64,000 nucleotides of DNA, taken from the NCBI GenBank assembly GCA_033961575.1, contig CM066732.1, positions 81,982,687-82,046,686 on the forward strand, read 5' to 3'. The position numbers were made by a program, and so were the translations under genes. Of the stretch, positions 45,258 to 58,200 are shown piece after piece (within the stretch, counting starts at the first letter, position 1; each line of letters begins with the position of its first letter). Under the pieces are notes generated by a model. That model was not told where the DNA came from and did not search any database. It saw only the letters and a list, made by a program, of their open reading frames with translations. Origin of the DNA: Aselliscus stoliczkanus (Eukaryota > Chordata > Mammalia > Chiroptera > Hipposideridae).

Positions 45258-48200
45258 GATTTCCAGTGAAGATGGTGGAGTAGATAAATGTTACACTCAC
45301 CTCCTCCTATGACCACATCAAAATTACAACTAAAATACACAACAAGCATTCTTGAGAACCATCTGAAGTCTAGCTAAACAGAAATCCCATAATCAATGAT
45401 ATAAAATTGAAACCATGCAAAGACTGATAGGAGGGAAGGAGATATTGGACAAAACTGACTTTTCCAATACCACATTTGGCAGTTTAAGAATCTGGATGGA
45501 TAGCCTAGAAGCTAAGGGCCCTATCCCACACATGGCTCTCCAGCCCAGAGCACCAGTGCCAGGAAGAGGAGTCCCTACAGTATCTATGAAAATCAAGAGG
45601 GATTCCATCTTGGTGAGATGGAGGGCTGCTATACACTAAGGTGTCCTCTTAAGGAGCCCATACATGGATATATTGACTCACAAACACTTATCCTAAACTC
45701 CAGCAAAGATACAGCAGCTCAAAAAAGCAGCAGGATACTCAGAAAAGAACTGAACTGTCTGACTTGAGGGCACGAAGGGCTGGAAGGACAGCTGTCTCCT
45801 AGACAGAAGTGCTGTCAGGATCCATTGTTCTTTTGTTAAGCCCTCCACCCACATAGCTGGCAGACGGGAACCACAGTTCCTTTGCAGAGCCCTCCCCTAT
45901 ATAGATAGTAGTGACAGGTGGGCACCAAATCTGACTCTCCATCAACTTGGCTAACACCACTTGTCTGGCCCTGGTGATTAACTGAGTCTCCATCCCACCC
46001 AACCCATGCACCACCCAACAGAGGCTGTTACTCACAGGGGCCAGTCATAGCCCATGATGTGGACTTCTCTAAAATATGAAAGATCTAGGGCCGACTGAGT
46101 GGCACAGTGGTTAAGCGCTGGCTTGAGCAGCCAGCGGCCCTGGTTCGGGTACCACATATGAGGGCCAGTGACACGGCCCTCAAAAAAAAAAAAGTATGAA
46201 AGATCTACAAATCCCAAACAAACACTGGCTGGCTTCAGTGTGCCCTGTACCTCTTGCTAAGTGGTTCCTAGCACTAGTAGCAGTAGGCCTCAGTTCATAG
46301 CATAATTTCTCCCAATCGCCTCCAAGCCCAGTTATCAACCTCAGATCAATTTGTAGCTCCTATCAAGTGCCCCAGGCCCTGCACAGGCACCATCTGACCA
46401 AGGCCTGCAGGGGAGCTCCTCCCAAGAGGCCCAAGAACTAGCACACCCAGTGGCCAGTTTCAGAGCACACCAGAGGACTATCCAATTAGCTCCACAAACA
46501 ACACACCCAAAGCATGGACTCGGTAGAAATAAGAACACAGTAAAGTGAATCCTACTCCCTGGAGTCAGCCCCCTCACAACAACTTATCTGCTGTAGTCAA
46601 TGCCAACACTCACAGCCAGACAGCATAAAGGTCGGTCCCACTCACTGATGTGCTAACAGTAATCAAGGCTCAACTATAACAGGAGGGCACACATGACACA
46701 CAAGGGACAACCCTGGAACACCCAGCTCAGGTGATCAGGGAGACTGTGCCACTGGGCCCCACAGAACACCTGCTATATAAGGTCACTCTGTGAAAACTGG
46801 GAGATGTAGCAGATCTACCTAATACATAGAAACAAACTCAAGAAGGCAGCCAAAATGAAGAAACAAAGAAACATATCCCAAATAAAAGAACAGGCGAAAA
46901 CTCCAGAAAAAAAAATTGTAAAACAGAGGCAAGCAATGTACTAGAGACAGAGTTAAAAACACTGGTTATAAAGATGCTTAATGAACTTAGGGGGAAAAGA
47001 TGAACTCAGTGAGAACTTACACAAAAAGATACAAACCATAAAAAAGGACCATTCAGAAATGAAGGATACAATAATTAAAATGAAGGAAGCATTAGATTGA
47101 ATCAACAGCAGATTAGACAAAGCATAGAATCAAATCAGTGATTTCAAAAACAAGCTATGAGAAAACACCCAATTTGAATAGCAAAAAGAAAAAAAATGAA
47201 TTAAAAGAAATGACATATTAATGGATTTCTGGGACAACATCAAGCACAACAACATTTGCATCATAAAGGTATCAGAAGGAGAAGAGAGAAAGGAAGACAT
47301 TGAAAACCTATTTGAAAAATAATGCCTGCAAACTTCCCTAGTCTGGCTAAGGGAATAGACATATAAATCCAGGAAGCACAGAGAGTCCCAAACACGATTA
47401 ACCCAAAAAGGCCCAAACCTAGACACATCATAATTAAAATGCCAAATTTTGCAGACAGAGAAAATCTTAAAAGTAGAAAGAGAAAAGAAATTAGTTACCT
47501 ACAAAGGTGCTCCCATAAGACTGTCAGCTAATTTATCAACAGAAACTTTGCAGGCCAAAGAGAATGGCACAACATTTGAAGTGATGAAAAGCAAGGACAT
47601 ACAGTCAAAATCACTCTACTAACAAGGCTAATATTTAGAATCAAAGGAGAGATAAAGTGTTTCCCAGACAAAAACAAAACAAAAACTGAAGGGATTCATC
47701 ACCACCACACCAATATTACGAGAAATGTTAAGAAAAAGAAAAAAATGTCAATAATATGAATAATAAAGTGGCAATAATGACATACATATCAATAATTACT
47801 TTAAATGTAAATGGATTAAGTGCCCTAATCAAAATACATAGAGTGGCTGAATGAAAAAAAAACAAGCCCTATACATATGCTGCCTACAAGAGACTCACTT
47901 TAGATCAAAGGACACACAGAGACTGAAAGTGATGGGACATAAAAAGATATTTCATGCAAATGAAAAAGGAAAAAATAAAAGCTGGGGTAGCAATATTTAT
48001 ATCAGACATAATAGATTTTAAAACAAAAGGTATAACAAGATACAAAGAAGGACATTTCATATAGTAAGAGACAAGATATGGAAGCACCCTAAGGGCCCAT
48101 CAATAGACATTTGGATAAAGAAGACATGGTATATATATATGCAATGTAATATTACTTAGCTATAAAAAAGGACGAATATTACCATTTGCAATAACATGGA

Positions 48201-48617
48201 TGGGCCTAGAGGGTATTATGCTAAGTGAAATAAGTCAGAAAGAGAAAGACATATGACTTCACTTATATATGAAATCTAAAAAACAAAATAAACGAACAAT
48301 TAAAACAGAAACATACGCATCGATACAGAAAACTAACACATGGCTCCCAAATGAGATGGGTTCTGGGGCTGGGGAAAAAAGGTGAAGTGTTTAAGAAGTA
48401 CAAATTGGCAGTTACAAAATCGTCACAGGGATGTAAAGTACAACATAGGGTATGTAGTCAATAATATTATAATGAGTATGTAGGGTGTCAAGTGTATTAC
48501 GGACTTATTGAGGGGATCACTTTGTAATTATATGTGTAACTACTATGCTGTACATCTGAATCTAATATAATGTTGAATGTTAACTGTAATTGAAAAATAA
48601 ACAAAATTTAAAAAGAT
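45258..48617 (+). mobile_element. Older ORF2-deleted L1 inserted in an L1
   Basis: About 3.36 kb flanked by ATCATATCAA (45248-45257) and ATCACATCAA (48618-48627), a one-mismatch target duplication lying inside the endonuclease reading of the host L1. Order: a 5' end with GAAGATGGTGGAG, a 5' UTR (to about 46853), a decayed ORF1 (46854-47745; MKKQRNISQIKEQ-like start), the first 300 bp of ORF2 (from about 47775), then a jump at about 48064 to the ORF2 3' end, 3' UTR and A-rich tail (48614). About 3 kb of ORF2 is missing. ORF1 has many stops. Whether it inserted already deleted cannot be told from this copy alone. Confidence 0.8.
46088..46194 (+). mobile_element. Short SINE
   Basis: tRNA-like head GGGCCGACTGAGTGGCACAG and GTGACACGGCCCTC, then poly-A. 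Perfect 13-bp target duplication TATGAAAGATCTA at 46075-46087 and 46195-46207. Confidence 0.92.
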
Positions 48618-48876
48618 ATCACATCAAATGTATTTTTTAAACTTAATTTGTATAAGACTAGAAATTAATTACAAGCAGAAAACTGGAAAATTCACAAATA
48701 CATGGAGGTTAAATAACATGCTCCTGAACAACAAATAACTTAAAAAAGAAATCAAACCATATATTGAGACAAATGAAAATGAAAAGACAAAATACAACAA
48801 TTTATGGGATGCATCAAAAGCAGTTATAACAAGGAAATTTATACATAAACACCTACATTTAAAAAAAGAAGATCTA

Positions 48877-49326
48877 GGGCCGGCCGAGTGGCGCATTGGT
48901 TAAGAGCTGCTTTTGGGATGCCAGCGGCCCTGGTTCGGATCCCATGTATGAGGGCCAGTGACACTGCCCTCTACAGCTAACAACAGCTCCACCTGGAGCT
49001 GGGCTGTGCAAGCCCCGGTGACAGTGTAGGCTGCAGCCCCTGCTGCAGTGGGCTGCCATAGGCTACAGTGAGTGGCTGGCAGCCAGCCTGAGCGGCTGGC
49101 AGTCAGGGTGAGCTGCCAATAGCTGCGGTGAGCGACCATCCAGAGGCCGGCGACTGATCTGCCTCATCCAGGAAGAGCGCAATGATGATACCAACATGGG
49201 TCAGTGAAGCAATGTCCTCCACAACTAGACTGAAGAACAAAAGGACAGCAACTTGTCTGTTCCCTTTCTCTGGTTCCCCAATGCTGCTCCCCTCCCCCAA
49301 TTCCCCAATAAAATCTTTAAAAAAAA
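48877..49326 (+). mobile_element. Long tRNA-derived SINE
   Basis: Head GGGCCGGCCGAGTGGCGCAT, full body, tail CCCCAATAAAATCTTT plus poly-A; flanked by AGATCTA at 48870-48876 and 49327-49333. It interrupts the old sense L1. Confidence 0.92.
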
Positions 49327-49518
49327 AGATCTAAATAAACCTAATCTTATACATAAAGGAACTGGAAAAACTAAATCCAAAGTTAGCATAAAGAAGGAAA
49401 TAAAGATCAGAGTAGAAATAGAGAAAAGATCAATGAACCCAAAATTTGGTTTTTGAGACAATATAGCCAATCCTTCTGTAGACTTAGCAAGAAAAACGGA
49501 GAGGATACTCAAATAAGT

Positions 49519-50398
49519 ACTGTATTTTGCCGTGTATAGTGCACACTTTTTTGCCCAGATTTGTGAGGGAAAAATAAGGATGTGCATTATACATGGGTAG
49601 TACTAATTCTATATTTATATAAATGTTTTTAATTCTTTTGTTTATGCTTATGAGTTAAAAGTGTAATTCTGGACATCAATAACAATATCCATATGCAAAA
49701 TAATACCATGGAATACAATAATCAATTTTGTTGAATTTTTGATGAACTTGCAACAAAGAAGAGTTCTGGCCTTCTATGATGTGCAAATATCATAAATTTG
49801 TTACCGGTAAATAAAATTCCTTGTAACTTGCATATGTTCTTGTGTTTTGTAATGATTTGTTACATAAAATTTCTTGCACCATAATAGGTTAAAAAATAAA
49901 TGTTAATGCCGGCCTAGTGGCACGTTGGTTAAGAGCTGGCTTGGGACACCAGCTCTGAGCAGCAGGGCCCGGGGTTTGGATCCCACATATGAGGGCCGGT
50001 GACACCGCACCCTCTACAGCTAAGAAGATGAACAACAGCTCGACCTGGGACTGGGCTGCCTCGAGTTGCAGGCATCAGAATGGGCTGCAGCTTCTACTGC
50101 AGTGGGCTGCAGTAAGCTATGGAGGGTGGCTGGCAGCCAGTGTGAGCAGCCAAGAGCCACCGTGAGCAGCCATCCAGAGGCCGGCAACCGATCTGCCTCA
50201 CCTGGGAAGGGTGCAATGATAATGCCAACATGAGCTAGTGAAGCGGCGTCCTCCACGGCTGGACTGAGGAACCAAAGGACAGCAACTTGTCTGTTCCCCT
50301 TCCTCGATTCCCCAATGCTGTTCCCCTCCCCCAATTCCCCAATAAAATCTTTAAAATAATAAAATAAATGCTAAAATTCCTTTATAATACAAGGACAG
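49519..50398. mobile_element. TA-flanked inverted-repeat element (DNA transposon), family unknown
   Basis: It begins CTGTATTTTGCCGTGTATA and its right end, read inverted, begins CTGTCCTTGTATTATA. TA flanks both sides (49517-49518, 50399-50400). Near the left end CGTGTATAGTGCACA is mirrored by TGTGCATTATACATG 45-60 bp inside, making a subterminal hairpin. It lies within an old L1 that resumes immediately after, which supports the boundaries. No transposase ORF; a SINE (49907-50360) has inserted near its right end. Probably Tc1/mariner-like from the TA target. Confidence 0.55.
49907..50360 (+). mobile_element. Long tRNA-derived SINE
   Basis: Head GCCGGCCTAGTGGCACGTTG, full body, tail CCCCAATAAAATCTTT. 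Target duplications AAAATAAATGTTAA (49893-49906) and AAAATAAATGCTAA (50361-50374) differ at one base. Confidence 0.9.
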
Positions 50399-51059
50399 TA
50401 TTACCCTGATACAAAAGTCAGTGAAGAACAGTACAAGAAAAAAAATTAAAGACCATATCCCCGATGAACATACATTAAAAAAATAAAAATAAAAAACTTC
50501 AACAAAATATTAGTAAACAGAATTTAACAATACATTAAAAGGATCATAAACCATGATCATGTGGAATTCACTCCAGGTATGCAAGGATGGTTCAACATCC
50601 ACAAATCAATCAATGTTGTACACCACATTAACAAAATGAAGGATAAAAAATAATATAGTCATTTCAATAGATCCAGAAAAAGGATGTTGACAAAATTCAG
50701 CATCCTTTCATGATAAAAACTCTCAATAAAGTGGGCACAGAGGGAATATACTCAACATAATAAACGGTATACATGACAAATCGAAAGCTAACATCATACT
50801 CAATGGTGATACACTAAAGGCTTTTCTTCTAAAATCAGGAATAAGACCAGGATGCTCACTTCAGCTGCTTTTATTCATTTTCACTATAAGTTTAATTGGC
50901 TACTCCAACACTTGGCAATCATCTCTAACTCTCCCAGCTCAGCTGAAGTCCAGACAAATGTGTTAATAAATATAGATTATAGACTACAATACATATTAGC
51001 ATATATACTAATGTATCAGATATATAATAGTGCATATATACTAATGTATAAAAATATGT

Positions 51060-51725
51060 TAATATTATTTATTCAGTATCTCTGAAATGTGTAATAATAT
51101 ATTCTTTTTGCATTTCTGAAGTTCTATTTTGAATCTTCCCTCTCTTTTCCTCTTTTTGTTTTCTCTTTCTATTGATCAGTCTATGTAGAGACTGTTTTAA
51201 TATTTCAATATCCAACTTTTGGCTTACCTGCTTTCTCTATTACACATTTGTTTTAATAATGTTCTTGAAAAAATTTATTTGATTTTATCAATTTCTGTTC
51301 TACTTCTGCTCAGAATTTTTATGCTGCTATTTATTATCTGTTTATTCTCTCAAAGTTAGTCACATGTACAAAATCTCCTCCTATGATTGTGGGTGATCTA
51401 TTTCTTCTTTTAATTCTCTCAATTTTTTTCTTTATGTATTTGGTAAATATGTTTTTACTTTTTTGTAAACTTAACATAGTTTTTTTTTTTAGCTGAGCCA
51501 TCCTGCCACCTGTTGGCAGCTCAATGGCAACTCAGCTCGGGCTGGCCTCGAACAGCTGTTGCTCAGAGCTCAGCTCGCACTCTTGAGCGAGCTCTTAACC
51601 AACTGAGCCACTCGGCCAGCCCATTTTTTTGTAAATTTAGATTAATACATATTCTTGATGGATTGAGCAGGTACTTATGTTATTAATGTTACATTATTCT
51701 GTTTTTTGATCCCAATACCTGTAAA
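51060..51725 (-). repeat. Ancient antisense L1 ORF2 fragment
   Basis: Antisense phrases such as ATCTCCTCCTATGATTGTGG and ATTCTTGATGGATTGAGCAG resemble the ORF2 5' region of old L1M elements. Interrupted by a SINE at 51480. Confidence 0.55.
51480..51621 (-). mobile_element. Rhin-like short SINE, antisense
   Basis: Poly-T, then AGCTGAGCCATCCTGCCACC and a tRNA-like head ending in GGCCAGCCC, reverse orientation. Closely similar to the copy at 21211-21358. TTTTTTGTAAACTTA before and TTTTTTGTAAATTTA after are the likely target duplication. Confidence 0.85.
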
Positions 51726-52990
51726 ATAGTAGTCACTCAATACATGTTTAATTTATTTCATTGATTACATCTTAGACATCTTTTGTTATGCCTTATTATG
51801 TCATGTATGCCTTACTCTGCCCAATGCCAGAAACAGAGCTTTTCTGAGGATATTTGGGTGTGTGGTTCATATATTTGAATATTTGTCTCAAAAGAGACTG
51901 AACCAGTAAAATCCATTGTGTGAGAATAAGGACTTAAATTTCTACAAATGATAATATCCTTAGGTAATTTTAACTTATAAATTTTAACTACAAGAAAAAA
52001 ACTATTTAAAAATATAAAAATTCTCTGAGTTTCTGATCATGTGGATATGAATGAACTAAGGAAAGCTATTATATTTGACTTTAAATACTATTGATTTATT
52101 ATTTCTTGTTTCCTGCCATATTTCAATAACTATATATAAAGAGATATTAAATAAATGGAGGAATCAAAAAAGACAAGAAAGAAAAAGAGGCACGTGTTAT
52201 AGATTATGAGCTTAGATACATTAAAAATGGGACAACTGAAAGTCTGGAATAGGTTATATAAGCATTCTGTCATAAATCCTGGTATAATCTTTCATATACT
52301 TGAAGGACAATAAAAGCACCTACATTTTTTCTACCTATTTCCAGTTTAAATATACAGAATAATTTATAATACTAACTAACTCAGTACTAACTTCACTTAA
52401 TGTTTCCTGGAAAATAACAGAATGTGGAAATTTGACACTGCTTTTTATATCCATAAGAAAAATAAGTTACATAGCATGCTAAGTTCTCTGAATCTTAGCT
52501 TTAGCAATTATTACTACTTTATGCCTTTTTTTATGAGAACAATGAAGTTCAAGGATTGGAAGTCTTGTCCAATGTGACTCAATTAGAAAATAATAAAAGC
52601 TTCCAAACAGAAAAGCATTTCCATATATCATTTTTTTTTGTAACTGTGTATCTGAGAAACGCTTATACTTGTAATTCTAAAACCACTTAAATAAGGATGC
52701 TGTGCAAGAGAATTATATTATTCTCATGTACCTAAATAAGATAATTATCCAGTGTAAATAGAGTAGTAAACAACAGAAGAATGAATGAAGTTGCTTTTCA
52801 AATGACTTGAATAAAGGGGACAATTTCACAAAACTGTCTTATTAGAAATGTTTAATGTCATAGGGGTTTAATTTATGGCTCATGTATCCTAAAACAACTT
52901 CCAGCTACCTACAAACTAATTTAAAGACTCAGGAATAGGTAAGAACTCAAAGAAACGTTTAAAATAGAATGAAAAGTCAATTTTTCTGGA
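51726..52990. other. Unassigned AT-rich sequence
   Basis: Nothing recognised. Confidence 0.4.
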
Positions 52991-54665
52991 TTGTTCTCCT
53001 TTTTTTTCATTTGGGATGTATTTCTTTGTTTCCTAATTTTGGTTGCCTGTGTTCATTTCTAGATATTAGGTAAATCTCCTATGTCTCTCAGTCTTTGCCA
53101 GGTGGCCTTATATAGTAGGTGTCTTGTATGGCCCAGTGGAGCAGTCTCTGATCACCTGCTCCATGTGCTCCAGAAGAGTCCCTTGAGTGGGTTGTGTGTG
53201 CACAACTGTTGTAGTTAAGCCTTGACTGTTTTTGGCACTTTGGTGGGTGGGATTAACCCTCAGGCTGACTGGCTGTGGGGCTTTGGCTATATTCACAGCA
53301 TACAGGCTGCTCTGCAAGGGTTTTACCCCATGGAGAGGGATTCACCTGCTGAGACCACCTTTAAGTTATTGCTTGTGGAGCTAATTGGGTAGTGTTGTGT
53401 TGTGGTCTGAAACTCGCCTTCATGTATGTTGGTTCTGAGGCCTCTTGGGAGGGGCTCCTGTGCAGACCAAGTTCAGTCACTGCCTGTGACCAGCCCACAT
53501 CTACCTGGTAGGAGCTACATAGCAATCTGAGGTTAGTCACTGCATGTGCTGGAGCTGGAATTGCATGGGAGAGGCCATGCTGAGAACCAAGCATGGCTGC
53601 CACCAGTACCAGGCCTGGGGTTACTCAGCACAAGATCCAGGGACCCCTGAGGTCTGATGCTATGTGTGAGCTGCCATAGGCTCAGCTGTTATGACTCTTG
53701 GGCAGTGCGTGAGTTGGGTGAGGCAGAATCCCAGGTAGTCAGTAGGGTGGGGTGGTTGTCGTTCACCAGTTTAAGGCAGATTCAACTTTAGTGCTAGTGC
53801 TGAGCCTGGGGTCACTCTGCAAAATGCCGAGATCACACCAAGGACAGCTGCCACCCACCTTGGGCCTACAGGCCCCCCAAGAGATGTCCAAAAAGATTGC
53901 AGTGTGGTAGGGGCTGGTTGCCCACAACTAAAAGTGCCCCAGGCAATGCACAAGCTGATGTCTGCTGTTTGCTTCTGAAAGAGCCTCCTGCAGTGTGCAG
54001 GCTGATTGCCTGGGTACCTAAAGTGCCTCAAGCATTCTTCTAGTTAGGCAGGATGGGGACCCAGGATGTCACCAAGTTTGAGTGACAGTTCACCAGACCA
54101 ATGCAGTTTCAAATTTGGCTGTATTGAGGAGTGCTCAACACAGGAAAGATGGCACTCATCTGTAGGCTGCATGGAGGGATGCCTCAACACTGGGACAATG
54201 ATGGCTGTCCCTCTAGTCTTCAACCTGAAGCTACACCAATCTTTCCCTGTATGTCTCTGGCACCCCCTGAATCACTGGCTCTCTGCTGGAGCTCTGGATG
54301 GCTGGAATCCCTGCTGATTTTCACAGCCATAAATTGTGGGGATGCCTCTTCCTGGCATTGGAACCCTGGGCTAGGGAGCCCATTGTGCCTGGAGCCACTC
54401 GCTTCTCCAGGAGGACCTCTGCTGGGAAGACATCCCTTCTCATGCTCAACCAACACATGTGAGCGTGGGGCCAGTCCTTTTTGTATCTCCACCCTTCCTA
54501 CCAGTCTCGATGTGGCCTCTTCTTCATATCTTTAGTTATAGGAGTTCTGTTTAGCTAGTCTTCAGATGGTTCTCCGGGTTGACTGTCCTGTAATTTAGTT
54601 GTTATTTCAACATGGTCATGAGAGGCAGCAAGCACAGTGTTTCCTATTCAGCCTCTTGCCCAGAA
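52991..54665 (-). mobile_element. Antisense L1 5' end: start of ORF1 plus 5' UTR
   Basis: Antisense ORF1 start (GATGTATTTCTTTGTTTCCT) followed by about 1.6 kb of GC-richer L1 5' UTR ending near TTCAGCCTCTTGCCCAGAAC. The 5' UTR resembles that of the L1 at 45258. It is a truncated or partially deleted copy: ORF2 is missing on the left. The many open frames here (e.g. 54131-54535) are not genes. Confidence 0.7.
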
Positions 54666-54833
54666 CTCCCTAATGGTCTTTAAATCATTTATGTCTGGCC
54701 CTTCATCAATTCTAAACTGAATTATGCTCATCTTCTAATAGAACACCATTCTCCACTATTCTCAATTTTCAGCCTGAGTAATTTGCATAAAATACAGATA
54801 TGATTATTTCACTCCCTTACCTAGCCTAGTCTT

Positions 54834-55278
54834 TTTTTTTTTCCCCCAAAGATTTTATTGGGGAATTGGGGGAGGGGAACAGCGTTGGGGAATCAGGGAA
54901 GGGGAACAGACAAGTTGTTGTCTTTTTGTTCTTTAGTCTAGTTGTGGAGGACGTTGCTTCACTAGCCCATGTTGGTATCGTCATTGTGCTGTTCCCGGAT
55001 GAGGCAGATTGGTCGCCGGACTCTGGACTGCCACTCACAGCGGCTCTTGGCAGCTCACGCTGGCTGTCAGGCGCTCACGCTGGCTGCCAGCCACTCACTG
55101 TAGCCTATGGCAGCCCACTGCAGCAGGGGCTGCAGCGTATACCATCGCCAGGGCTTGCAGCCCTGCTCCAGTTGTTAGCTGTAGAGAGCAGTGTCACTGG
55201 CCCTCATATGTGGGATCTGAACCGGGGCTGCTGTCATCCCAAGGTAGCTCTTAATCAATGCTCCACTTGGCCGGCCCA
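54834..55278 (-). mobile_element. Long tRNA-derived SINE, antisense
   Basis: Poly-T, AAAGATTTTATTGGGGAATT, full body, and a head ending in TTGGCCGGCCC. CCTAGTCTT at 54825-54833 and 55282-55290 is the target duplication. Confidence 0.9.
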
Positions 55279-55290
55279 TAACCTAGTCTT

Positions 55291-58200
55291 AAAGTGAATT
55301 CTAGTTATCTTTAATTTATCTTACCATGTCCCTTATGATTTGATCTATTTATCTATCTTTCTCCACTATGACTTTTGTACACCCATCTCCCACTCAATGA
55401 CTTCTCTCAGGTCATTAGATCATTCATTTAAAATTACCTATTAACCCTCTCTTTTTCACTTGGTGCCATGCAAGAGTTGGAAAGAAGTTATGATAGAAAT
55501 GTTTAAATGGGCAAAGCTTTTTCTTACCTCTGGACTTTTATATCATAAGCCATCTGAACAAAAGGGAAATGTACTAACTTTTCATCCTATTATAAAAAAT
55601 ATTCAGTGTGGTAAAAGTACTAATAATTTTAGGAAATGCAAATAAAAATACATTAGCCACAAACATAAGCATGCACATGCACACACACACACACACACAC
55701 ACACACTCAAATAGGTAGTGCTGATTAGAAAAAAGGATTTGAGAAGAATAACATTACACATTTTTATTACTGAGGAAAAAAGTTTGTGAAAATACTTTAT
55801 CACAAAAATATTTCATGAAAAGGTTTAATAATTACATATGCGGCCTCAATAAACTTGAAGCAGAAATACAAGGAAAGAATAAGGAAAGAAGAATGAATAG
55901 TAGGATGAATTGGAAAGAGGTGTGAATGACATTAAAATAATTTCAAAAAATATAAATCTCACAGGAGAATTAAAATTTATAATTGTTTTAGAAAGATCAG
56001 GATTGGAAGTTTGAAATAAATGTAATGATGGTTCTATTAGAAATAATCTAGTTGTAAAGTAAATGCAAAATACCTTATTCTTGGGTAAATACGAAAGTAT
56101 AAGGGATATGGATGCCCTTTTTAATCGGTAAAAATAATGCAGAATTATTATACAGTGTATGAGACATTAAATATAAACCATATAAAATAAAATATAATAA
56201 ATGTATATGATCATAAACTCTAAAATATAATAAAACATTGAGAAATGAGAGAAAATTAATGAAGTGCTAAATTATTTGCTAAAAATCATGTTTTACATAG
56301 TATTTAAGAGTAATTAATAATAAAATAGTAAAATGAGTGGAGAACATAAAAAAAGACTAACAAAATGTATACTGCAAAAGAATACAGAAAGAACATATAA
56401 AAATTGAGAGAACCAAAATCAAACTTATATCTAACTACAATATTGTAAATTGTTTCAATTTTCATATTTAGAGCAAATGACACTCAGAATTTAGTGTGTA
56501 TGTGTTTTAAGTAACTATATCCTACTAAGTTGAGGAATCAGAACTAAAAATGTAAAATGCCTAAATGTTATCTATAACCAGATTTTCCATCAATATTCCC
56601 TCGACCTTTGTAATATATTGTTTCACTTTTCCATGGTAAAAATGAATCTATTGGCAGAATAACAAGTATATTATTTTCTTAGGGGAAAAAGAAAACCTAA
56701 TTGCAGAAACTCACCCAGCTCAGCTTTCAAAAGATTTTTTTAAAAATATCAAGAAGCCCATTATTATTTTTCATCTTACGTCTTTAAGGCACCAATATGA
56801 TACCATTTTGAGAATTTTCGAAAGGTAGAACAAGCAGAGCCCCAAAAGTACAAAATAAAATGTAAAAAGTTAACTTTGTTTTCTAAAGTAATTCCTGGAA
56901 AATTAAACAATGTTGACATATTAAAGAGAAAAACTATAGTGAAAATTCTAATTTCTAATGTTCCCTCCTTGATGGAAGCAAATATGTAACTATAGTATAA
57001 ATTAAATTAAAATACACAACAATCAAATCAGCTTGGTGTAATAAAATAATGAAGGTTTCACGTCTGCTATAAAATGTTAGCCCCTCCTGGCAATATTCTC
57101 TAAGAATTAGGAAGCATAATTTAAAGTGACATTTGTTTGAGGCTTGAAGCCTCAAATAACATCAGTGTTCTTTCAATATCTGCAACCCATGTATCTATTC
57201 TTTTAGATACTTGGCAGAGCAACTCACCCTTCTTGAGATTTGCCTTGTACTAAATTGCAGATGTTTTTTCATTGGTGGATTAGAGTAAAATCCTTTTCAA
57301 TCTATCTAAACGTTTTATTCATACTAACTAGATTATAAGAATAAAAGCAAAAAATATATGTCTCTAAATTCTTAAAGAAAATGAAGTTATATACATATAT
57401 CACAAGCCATTGCACATTTCAGAATGTACAGTGTGTATACAAATGTTTATATAAAATGAAAGTAGTGTTTATAAGATATGAAATGTAGAACAGAAAAATT
57501 ACTTGGCTTAGAGAAATGGAAAATACGGGAAAGTGTGTTAATTGTTCAACTGTTTATCCCTACTGTGGTAAAATATCTCATTTATGCGTAACAAAGTTTC
57601 TGTGAAGTACATATCATTACACCCATTTGGCTTTTAAGGAAACATTCTCAGAATTAATTAATCTGCTTCATTTTAGACAAGAAGCAGATGACAAACTGGG
57701 ATTTGAAACAAGTTCTGAATGATTCTGATAGCTGTCTCCTGTGGGTGTTGTTTTTGTTTTTTGTTTTCAATTACTCAGATTAAGGTATGTGCCGTTCTAT
57801 TAGAGGATGGACTTTAGTGGGAAGCAAAGAGAGGAGGGAATGGCAGTTTTGGATTCACCTTAATGACTACTAGATCATGCATAACAATAGACTACAAAGG
57901 AATATAAAGAAATATGCCTCCAGTCCAACCAGTGTGCAAGTAGGGCTCTAATTCTCAAACTCAGGCTATATTAGAAAGAGTGATGGGGGATGTGCTTTTG
58001 AAAGAGTGAATGGCAATTCTATTTGTTTCGTAAGACAAAATTCAGAAAACAGCTTATGAATGTCTCTATTAAAATATAGGTAAAGTGAGGATTCACCTAG
58101 TTAGCCTGAGAGACACCTGATCATTTCCATGAAAAGATAACTTTCATTTCCAATCACAAACAGGAAAGTAGGTAAAGTAGTTACAGCTTGTCATTTGGAT

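Larger units (their letters stand above)
45195..50890 (+). repeat. Old sense L1 ORF2, host of several later insertions
   Basis: Three collinear pieces of one diverged sense ORF2: the endonuclease end at 45195-45257, the middle at 48628-48876 and 49334-49516, and the RT at 50401-50890 (CCAGGTATGCAAGGATGGTT, AACACACCACATTAACAAAA-like text). The gaps are filled by an ORF2-deleted L1, two SINEs and a TA-flanked inverted-repeat element. Many stops; no function. Confidence 0.8.

Noticed and set aside
48877..48960. tRNA-like sequence with A and B boxes, repeated in many places
   Set aside because: These are SINE heads with target duplications and A-rich tails, not tRNA genes; the acceptor stem is not maintained.
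54066..54535. Overlapping open frames of 83-134 codons
   Set aside because: They fall in the antisense 5' UTR of an old L1 and have no recognisable domain.
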